From positions 124,001-188,000 of the forward strand of contig CAVUES010000005.1 of assembly GCA_963740555.1 (NCBI GenBank): DNA of 64,000 nucleotides, in the 5' to 3' direction. This DNA is from Mayfieldus sp963740555. GTDB lineage: Bacteria; Actinomycetota; Thermoleophilia; Solirubrobacterales; 70-9. The notes below the pieces were generated by a model. The model did not search any database. It had not been told where the DNA came from and worked only from the letters and a program-made list of their open reading frames with translations. The position numbers and the translations under genes were made by a program. Below, one piece after another: positions 58,840-64,000 of the stretch. Positions within the stretch are counted from its first letter, which is position 1. Each line of letters starts with the position of its first letter.

Positions 58840-59442
58840 TCAGTCTTCGCTTCCTTTCAATGGTGCCATCAACCGCTGCACGTACTTGCCAACCAGGTCG
58901 CACTCGACGTTGAGCTTGCGTCCCGGCGCCGCGTCGCCGAGGTTGGTGCGCTGGGCGGTCTCGGGGATCAGCGAGACCTCCAGCCAGTCGTCCCCGAGGC
59001 CGGAGACCGTGAGGCTGACACCGTCGAGCGCGATCGACCCCCGCTCGACCACCTGCCCGATCAGCCCCGAGTTGAGGCCGACCCGCAGGCGGCGGGCGAA
59101 GCCGTCGTCCTCGGCCTCGATGACATCGCCGGTGCCGTCGACGTGGCCCTGCACGAAGTGCCCGCCGAGGCGATCGCCGACTCGCACCGCGAGCTCGAGG
59201 TTGACCCGGTCGCCCGCCTGAAGCGGCCCGAGCGAAGTGAGTCGCAGGGTTTGATTCATCGCGTCGGCGCTGAACCCCGCCCCGTCGGCCTCGATCGCGG
59301 TCACGCAAACGCCGTTGACCGAGACCGAGTCGCCGGGAGAGATCTGAGCGCCCAGCCGGGTGGTGACGCGAAGTCGGGCGCCTTCGGCGCCGGCGTCGAG
59401 CTCAGCGATCGTCCCAACGTCCTCGATCAGCCCCGTGAACAC
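58840..59442 (-). CDS. ribE: Riboflavin synthase alpha chain
   Basis: 200 residues with two lumazine-binding repeats: MFTGLIEDVGTIAELDAGAE with GDSVSVNGVCVTAIE, then GHFVQGHVDGTGDVIEAEDD with GSIALDGVSLTVSGL. It dismutates lumazine to riboflavin. Placed between ribD and ribBA. Confidence 0.95.
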   Translation of the reverse strand: MFTGLIEDVGTIAELDAGAEGARLRVTTRLGAQISPGDSVSVNGVCVTAIEADGAGFSADAMNQTLRLTSLGPLQAGDRVNLELAVRVGDRLGGHFVQGHVDGTGDVIEAEDDGFARRLRVGLNSGLIGQVVERGSIALDGVSLTVSGLGDDWLEVSLIPETAQRTNLGDAAPGRKLNVECDLVGKYVQRLMAPLKGSED

Positions 59443-59443
59443 G

Positions 59444-60574
59444 TCACCACTCCTTCAACCGGGCTCGGATCAGGACGTCGTCGCCGATCGGGCCGCTCTC
59501 CATCGAGAGGGCGCGGAGCGCTTCACCGACCGCCGGTACCCCCTCACCCTCGAGCGGCGGGCGCCCGCCGCCCAGCAGGATCGGGGCGATGAACAGCACG
59601 AGCTCGTCGATCTCGCCGCCGGCGGCGAACGACCCGGCGAGTCGCGGACCGCCCTCAAGCAGCAACGAGGTGATCCCGTGCCGGCCCAGCTCCGCGAGCG
59701 CCGCGGCGATGCGGTCAGCGGGGTCGCGGCCGGCCGCGACGATCAGCTCGACGCCGGCACCGTCCAACCGCTTGGCTCGGTCGCCATCGGCACCCGGCCC
59801 GATCACGACCACCAGTGGCGAAACGGCGATGCTCCGTACCAGCTGGGAGTCGAGCGGCAGCCTGGCGTCCGAGTCGAAGACGACCCGGGCTGGCTGGCGG
59901 GTGACCTCGAGGTCGCGAGCCGTGAGCAACGGGTCGTCGGCGAGCGCGGTTCCGATCCCGACCGCCACCGCGTCGGCGTCGGCGCGCCAGCGATGGACCA
60001 GCTCGCGGCTCTGTGGCCCCGAGATCCATTTCGAGTCGCCCGCGGCGGTCGCCACGAAGCCATCCAGGGAGCTGGCCATCTTCAAGGTCACCAGCGGACG
60101 ACCGGTACGGGCGTGCTTGCGGAACGGCTGGTTGATCAGCCGGGCCTCCGCCGCCTGCTCGCCGGCGACCTGCTCGACGTCGACGCCACCGTCGCGGAGC
60201 ATCCCCGGACCGCGGCCCGAGGCTTTCTCGCTGGGGTCATCGGAGGCGAAGACGACCCGCGCCAACCCTGCCTCGAGGATCGCGTCCGCGCAGGGGGGCT
60301 GGCGGCCGCTGTGGGCACAGGGCTCCAGGGTCACGTACATCGTCGCGCCGGCCGGGTCGTTGCCCCGCCTACGACAGTCCTCGAGCGCGGCCCGCTCGGC
60401 GTGCAGGTCGCCAAGCCGAGCGTGGTGCCCCTCGCCGAGCGTCTCGGAGTCACGGACGATCAGGGCTCCGACCCGCGGATTGGGGCTGACGGCCCCCGCT
60501 GCCGCGTTGGCGGCCAGCTCGAGCGCCCTTTCCAGGTAGATCCGATCCTGCTCGGTGATCACCTTGGCGCTCAC
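59444..60574 (-). CDS. ribD: Riboflavin biosynthesis deaminase/reductase
   Basis: 376 residues. The deaminase domain has LHAERAALEDC and TLEPCAHSGRQPPCADAI with the zinc His and Cys ligands. The reductase domain has VTLKMASSLDGFVATAAGDS and LLLEGGPRLAGSF. It performs two steps of the GTP branch. Start GTG at 60574, 5 nt after AAAGGACG. It heads the operon; no FMN riboswitch is seen before it. Confidence 0.94.
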   Translation of the reverse strand: MSAKVITEQDRIYLERALELAANAAAGAVSPNPRVGALIVRDSETLGEGHHARLGDLHAERAALEDCRRRGNDPAGATMYVTLEPCAHSGRQPPCADAILEAGLARVVFASDDPSEKASGRGPGMLRDGGVDVEQVAGEQAAEARLINQPFRKHARTGRPLVTLKMASSLDGFVATAAGDSKWISGPQSRELVHRWRADADAVAVGIGTALADDPLLTARDLEVTRQPARVVFDSDARLPLDSQLVRSIAVSPLVVVIGPGADGDRAKRLDGAGVELIVAAGRDPADRIAAALAELGRHGITSLLLEGGPRLAGSFAAGGEIDELVLFIAPILLGGGRPPLEGEGVPAVGEALRALSMESGPIGDDVLIRARLKEW

Positions 60575-60597
60575 GAAACGTCCTTTCGACCGCCTGA

Positions 60598-60623
60598 TTG
60601 ACTGGTCAGTCAACCAAATTGTA
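60598..60623. promoter_or_regulatory. TetR-type operator with ribD -10 box
   Basis: TTGACTG (60598-60604) and CAGTCAA (60607-60613) form a perfect inverted repeat with a GT spacer, the form bound by many TetR-family repressors. On the minus strand a -10 box TACAAT (60623-60618) lies just upstream, so a bound repressor would cover the transcription start of ribD. The glycosyltransferase at 60728 diverges from the same region. Confidence 0.6.
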
Positions 60624-60727
60624 GCCCCGGGCAGAGGCCGGCGGTCGAGGGCGCTAGGTTCGAGCGCTTGCACGCCCGCCACCTCGACGGCGACCCGGCC
60701 TGGCGGCGGGTACCCTCAGCCAAGTCC

Positions 60728-61756
60728 GTGAAGCTGATCATCCAGATCCCCTGCCTGAACGAGGAGCAGACCCTGCCGGGCACGCTCGCCGACCTCCCCC
60801 GCGCGCTGGAGGGCTTCCACGAGGTCGAGTGGCTCGTGATCGACGACGGCTCCACCGACCGCACGATCGAGGTCGCGCGCGAGCAGGGCGTCGATCACAT
60901 CGTCCGCCTGCCCAACAACAAGGGCCTTTCCGCCGCCTTTCAGGCCGGGCTCGACGCGGGGCTGAAGCTGGGTGCCGACGTGATCGTCAACACCGATGGC
61001 GACAACCAGTACCGCGGCGAGGACATATCCAAGCTCGTGGCGCCGATCCTCGCCGGCAAGGCCGACATGGTCGTCGGCGATCGTCAGGTCGCCCAGGTCG
61101 AGCACTTCTCCGGCCCCAAGAAGCTTCTGCAGCGGCTCGGCAGCGCGGTCGTGCGTCGCGTGTCCGGCACCAGGGTCCCCGACGCGACGTCGGGATTTCG
61201 GGCCTACAACCGCGAGGCGGCGCTGCAGCTCTCGGTCGTCTCCAACTTCACTTACACGCTGGAGAGCCTGATCCAGGCGGGTCGCATGTTGATCGCCGTC
61301 GACGACGTCCCGGTCGGCACCAACCAAACCGTTCGCGAGTCGCGGCTCGCCCCCTCGAGTGGCGCCTACGTACGCCGCAACGGCCCGGAGATCCTCCGCA
61401 TCTACGCCCGCTACCAGCCGATGCGCGCCTTCACGAGCGCCGCGCTGGTCGTCGGCCTACTGGCGATCGCGGCTTGGGCGCCGTTCCTGATCGACTGGAT
61501 CTTCAACGGCGACAGCAGCGGCCACATCCAGTCGCTGATCCTCGGTGCGGTCCTGTTCATCGCCGCCGTGCAGCTCTTCGCGCTCGGAGTGATCGGCGAT
61601 CTGCTCGCCGGCCAGCGGGTGATGACTCAGCGGGTGTTCGAGCGCGTGCGGCGGATGGAGCTGAAGCTCGGCGTCGAGCCCTCCCACTACGAGGAGGGCC
61701 AGCGGTCCGGCGAGCCGGAGTCCGAGCCCGCGCGGGTCGAGAGGATCGGGGCCTGA
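60728..61756 (+). CDS. Family 2 glycosyltransferase, DPM1/GtrB-like, membrane-bound
   Basis: 342 residues. LIIQIPCLNEEQTLPGTLAD, WLVIDDGSTDRT and IVNTDGDNQYRGEDISKLVA form the GT-A domain with DGDNQ as metal site. DATSGFRAYNREAALQL is typical of polyprenyl-phosphate sugar transferases. Two C-terminal membrane segments (about 240-300) anchor it. It probably makes a polyprenyl-linked sugar for the flippase that follows. Start GTG at 60728; no clear ribosome site. Confidence 0.88.
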   Translation: MKLIIQIPCLNEEQTLPGTLADLPRALEGFHEVEWLVIDDGSTDRTIEVAREQGVDHIVRLPNNKGLSAAFQAGLDAGLKLGADVIVNTDGDNQYRGEDISKLVAPILAGKADMVVGDRQVAQVEHFSGPKKLLQRLGSAVVRRVSGTRVPDATSGFRAYNREAALQLSVVSNFTYTLESLIQAGRMLIAVDDVPVGTNQTVRESRLAPSSGAYVRRNGPEILRIYARYQPMRAFTSAALVVGLLAIAAWAPFLIDWIFNGDSSGHIQSLILGAVLFIAAVQLFALGVIGDLLAGQRVMTQRVFERVRRMELKLGVEPSHYEEGQRSGEPESEPARVERIGA

Positions 61757-63153
61757 CAGCGTCCGACGAGCGGTCCGCCGACGCGACCGCGGCGGCGGTC
61801 GACTACGGCAAGACCGCGGGCTTTCTCACCGTCGGCGTTGGGCTGACGGGCGTCATCACCTACCTCTACTTCGCGGTCGCCTCGCACATCCTCTCCAAGG
61901 CCGACTACGGGGAGATCGCGGTCCTGTGGTCGGCGGTGTTCATCACCGTCTCGACGCTGTACCGGCCGATCGACCAGCTGCTCTCGCGCCACATCTCCGA
62001 GCGGCGCGAGCTGGGGCAGCCGATCGGCGAGCCGATGCGGGTCGCGGCGAAGATCCAGCTCGGGCTCGGCGTCGCCTTCGCAGCCCTCGCGCTGGCGCTG
62101 CGCGGGCCGCTCCAGGACCACCTGCTGAAGGGGAACGAGACCCTCTACTGGATCTACTTCTCCGCCGTTCTGGGGTACGCGGCGAGCTACTTCGCGCGCG
62201 GCTTTCTGGCCGGCAACCGCCGCTTCGGGCTCTTCGCGCTGCTGATCCTCGCCGAGTCGATCTTCCGGACCACCTTCGCAGTGATCGTCGCGGTCGGCCT
62301 CTTCGGTGGCCAGTCGGTTGTGGCGCTGGGGATCGTCGCCGCCCCATGTCTGAGCCTGATCGTGGTGCCGCTGGCCTTCGCGCGGAGGGCGCAGGCGCAA
62401 TCGCCGCCCCCCGAGCCCGACCCCGAGTCCGGCGAGGGCGCGGCGCCGGAGTTCACGCTCAGCCACGGGACCAGGTTCGCCGCGGCGGTGCTGCTGATCA
62501 TGTTCAGCGAGCAGACCTTCCTCAACGCGGGGCCGCTGCTGATCTCAGCGACCAGCGGATCCGCCGCCGCGGGCTTCATCTTCAACGTGCTGATGGTCGC
62601 GCGGGCCCCGCTGCAGCTCTTCCAGGCGGTCGGGACCAGCCTGCTGCCCCACCTGACGGGGCTGCACCACTCCAGCGAGGAAGGGAGCGAGGACGCCTTT
62701 CACAGCTCGATTCGCTGGGTGATCGTGGCGATCGCCGCCTTCACCGCCGCGGTGGCGCTCGCGGTGCTGGCGTTCGGGCCGCAGCTGATGCACATCGCCT
62801 TCGGCAAGAAGTTCGACTACGACCGCGTCGGGTTGCTGATCGTCACCGCCGGGATGGGCCTCTACCTGTCGGCGGTGACGATCAACCAGGCCTGCCTCGC
62901 CCAGGGACAGGTTCGCCGCGCTTCGCTGCGCTGGATCGGCTGCGCGGCCTTCTTCGTCGCCTGGTGCCTGCTGCCCGTGATCTCGAACGAGTTCCGGCGC
63001 GTCGAGATCGGCTTCACCCTCACCGCCGCCTCGCTGCTGGCGTTGCTCTACGTGATCTACCGCCGACCCGTCGAGCGCCCCGAGGACGTGCCCGATCCCG
63101 GCTCGACCCAGGAGCTCGAGGGCTGGGTGGCGGCGGCCGACGAGGCGGGTTAG
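61753..63153 (+). CDS. Polysaccharide flippase, Wzx/MOP family (second copy type)
   Basis: About 466 residues, some 12-14 membrane segments. GLTGVITYLYFAVASHILSK, ADYGEIAVLWSAVFITVSTL and RGFLAGNRRFGLFALLILAE mark the family. An acidic/proline loop (about 215-235) sits mid-protein. The best start is CTG at 61753, overlapping the upstream stop as CTGA with GAGAGGA 7 nt before. This is the same arrangement as the flippase at 5609. The two flippases are otherwise not close. Confidence 0.85.
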   Translation: MTASDERSADATAAAVDYGKTAGFLTVGVGLTGVITYLYFAVASHILSKADYGEIAVLWSAVFITVSTLYRPIDQLLSRHISERRELGQPIGEPMRVAAKIQLGLGVAFAALALALRGPLQDHLLKGNETLYWIYFSAVLGYAASYFARGFLAGNRRFGLFALLILAESIFRTTFAVIVAVGLFGGQSVVALGIVAAPCLSLIVVPLAFARRAQAQSPPPEPDPESGEGAAPEFTLSHGTRFAAAVLLIMFSEQTFLNAGPLLISATSGSAAAGFIFNVLMVARAPLQLFQAVGTSLLPHLTGLHHSSEEGSEDAFHSSIRWVIVAIAAFTAAVALAVLAFGPQLMHIAFGKKFDYDRVGLLIVTAGMGLYLSAVTINQACLAQGQVRRASLRWIGCAAFFVAWCLLPVISNEFRRVEIGFTLTAASLLALLYVIYRRPVERPEDVPDPGSTQELEGWVAAADEAG

Positions 63154-63854
63154 GCGGCGTCAGACGCAGTGGCGATCGCCGTGTAGGCCGCGGCGGGATC
63201 GTCGCTGCCGAAAACCGCCGAGCCGGCGACGAAGATCGAGGCTCCGGCGGCGGCCACCGCGGGAACGGTCTCGGCGTCGATGCCCCCGTCGACCGTGATC
63301 GCCGCCTCGCCGGCTAGCGACTTCAGGCGCGCCACCTTGTCGGGCGACTCGGGAATGAACGGCTGTCCGCCCCAGCCCGGGTTGACGGTCATGCAGAGCA
63401 GGATGTCGGCGTAGTCGCGCAGCTCGCGGACCGCCTCCACCGGGGTGCCGGGGTTGATCGCCAGCCCAGCCAGGCACCCGTCGTCGCGGATCGCGGTCAG
63501 GGTGCGGTTGAGGTGCGGGGTCGCCTCGATGTGAAAGCTGATCGAGTCGGCGCCCGCCTTCGCGAACTCGGCGATCTGCTGGTCGGGCCGCTCGATCATC
63601 AGGTGGACGTCGATCGCTCCCCCGGCGTCGTGGACCTGGTCGGCTATAGACGCCGCGACCAGCGGCCCGATCGTGATCGGGGGGACGAAGTGGCCGTCCA
63701 TCACGTCGACGTGAATCAACCGGGCCCCGGCGTCCATCACCTCCGCGATCTGCGACCCGAGTCGCGAGAAGTCGGAGGCGAGGATCGACGGTGCGACGCG
63801 CTTGGCCCGGTAGAGCTCACGCCGGGCCGCGGCCTGTTCGGTCGCGGCTTCCAT
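63150..63854 (-). CDS. rpe: Ribulose-phosphate 3-epimerase
   Basis: 234 residues. VAPSILASDFSRLGSQIAEV, LIHVDVMDGHFVPPITIGP, IDVHLMIERP and CMTVNPGWGGQPFIPES are diagnostic, with metal-binding His and Asp in these motifs. A further 20 N-terminal residues precede the family start. The ATG at 63854 overlaps the stop of the zinc-ribbon gene by one base (TGATG). Its 3' end overlaps the flippase stop. Confidence 0.95.
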   Translation of the reverse strand: MEAATEQAAARRELYRAKRVAPSILASDFSRLGSQIAEVMDAGARLIHVDVMDGHFVPPITIGPLVAASIADQVHDAGGAIDVHLMIERPDQQIAEFAKAGADSISFHIEATPHLNRTLTAIRDDGCLAGLAINPGTPVEAVRELRDYADILLCMTVNPGWGGQPFIPESPDKVARLKSLAGEAAITVDGGIDAETVPAVAAAGASIFVAGSAVFGSDDPAAAYTAIATASDAA

Positions 63855-64000
63855 CAGACCGGTTTCAGCATCGAGTTTCCACAGTGCTGGCAGAGCATGT
63901 CCTCGGTGGTGCTCATGCGGGCAATCGTCTGGTGCTCGCCGCAGTCCGGGCATTGCGAGACGAGCTCGTAGCGGCTCAGACAGTAGACGCAGCGGAAGCG
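63854..64000 (-). CDS. Zinc-ribbon protein, N-terminus beyond the window
   Basis: Only the last 48 residues are inside. They read RFRCVYCLSRYELVSQCPDC, then DMLCQHCGNSMLKPV: CxxC, CxxC and CxxC groups of a zinc ribbon. It is coupled to rpe (stop/start TGATG). Function unknown. Confidence 0.6.
   Translation of the reverse strand, partial: RFRCVYCLSRYELVSQCPDCGEHQTIARMSTTEDMLCQHCGNSMLKPV

Noticed and set aside
60575..60727. FMN riboswitch before ribD
   Set aside because: The conserved core bases of the FMN element are not found by eye on the minus strand.

Overview
This window is a high-GC stretch (visibly well over 60% G+C) from an actinobacterium. Gene content and order suggest Thermoleophilia, probably a Solirubrobacterales relative, but this is inference and not a database match. 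The supporting signs are a WhiG/FliA-type sigma factor, an EF-G paralogue, zinc-ribbon L28 and L32, a fused RibBA, and a long conserved translation/secretion superoperon. GTG and TTG starts and 4-bp stop/start overlaps are common throughout.

Layout. 1-4.7 kb holds a truncated epimerase, an NfeD-like protein, a secreted DUF11/RTX protein, tRNA-Cys and tRNA-Gly flanking a coiled-coil protein, and a secreted trypsin-like protease. 4.9-9.7 kb is an eroded surface-glycan locus: remnants of a glucuronyl C5-epimerase and a polysaccharide deacetylase, then an intact flippase, a glycosyltransferase, a decayed glyoxalase copy and an intact deacetylase. 9.7-19.9 kb carries SDR and VOC enzymes, RNase HI, EF-G2, a sigma factor, XerC/D, an L,D-transpeptidase, an epimerase and PlsC, all on the minus strand. 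20-30 kb carries a formyl-THF cyclo-ligase homologue, a hydrolase, a DrrAB-type exporter, IlvD, ThiD, DprA and ComM.

31-55.4 kb is the core minus-strand run. In transcription order it is rpmB-fakA-GST-recG-rsmD-coaD-(DivIVA-like)-DUF177-GNAT-rpmF-plsX-acpP-rnc-smc-ftsY-ffh-rpsP-KH-trmD-rplS-lepB-rnhB. It is interrupted by an IS481-type element between smc and ftsY, and by a 3.3-kb lower-GC island of broken genes between ftsY and ffh. RimM, usually found beside trmD, is absent. 56-60.6 kb is a riboflavin operon (ribD-ribE-ribBA-ribH) followed by a nitronate monooxygenase-like gene. 60.7-63.2 kb is a second glycosyltransferase/flippase pair, then rpe and the end of a zinc-ribbon gene.

The points most worth a second look are as follows. 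(1) Two ~120-bp intergenic elements, beside the L,D-transpeptidase and ffh genes, differ in sequence but keep the same helices by compensatory changes. (2) A duplicated micro-ORF is coupled by 4-bp overlaps to recG and to rsmD. (3) Three genes for membrane proteins seem to start with CTG inside a CTGA stop/start overlap. (4) A family of 7-bp tandem repeats lies at gene borders and inside rsmD and ribBA. (5) The SMC protein seems to have no hinge domain. (6) A canonical MerR/SoxR operator-promoter is preserved beside a frameshifted soxR.
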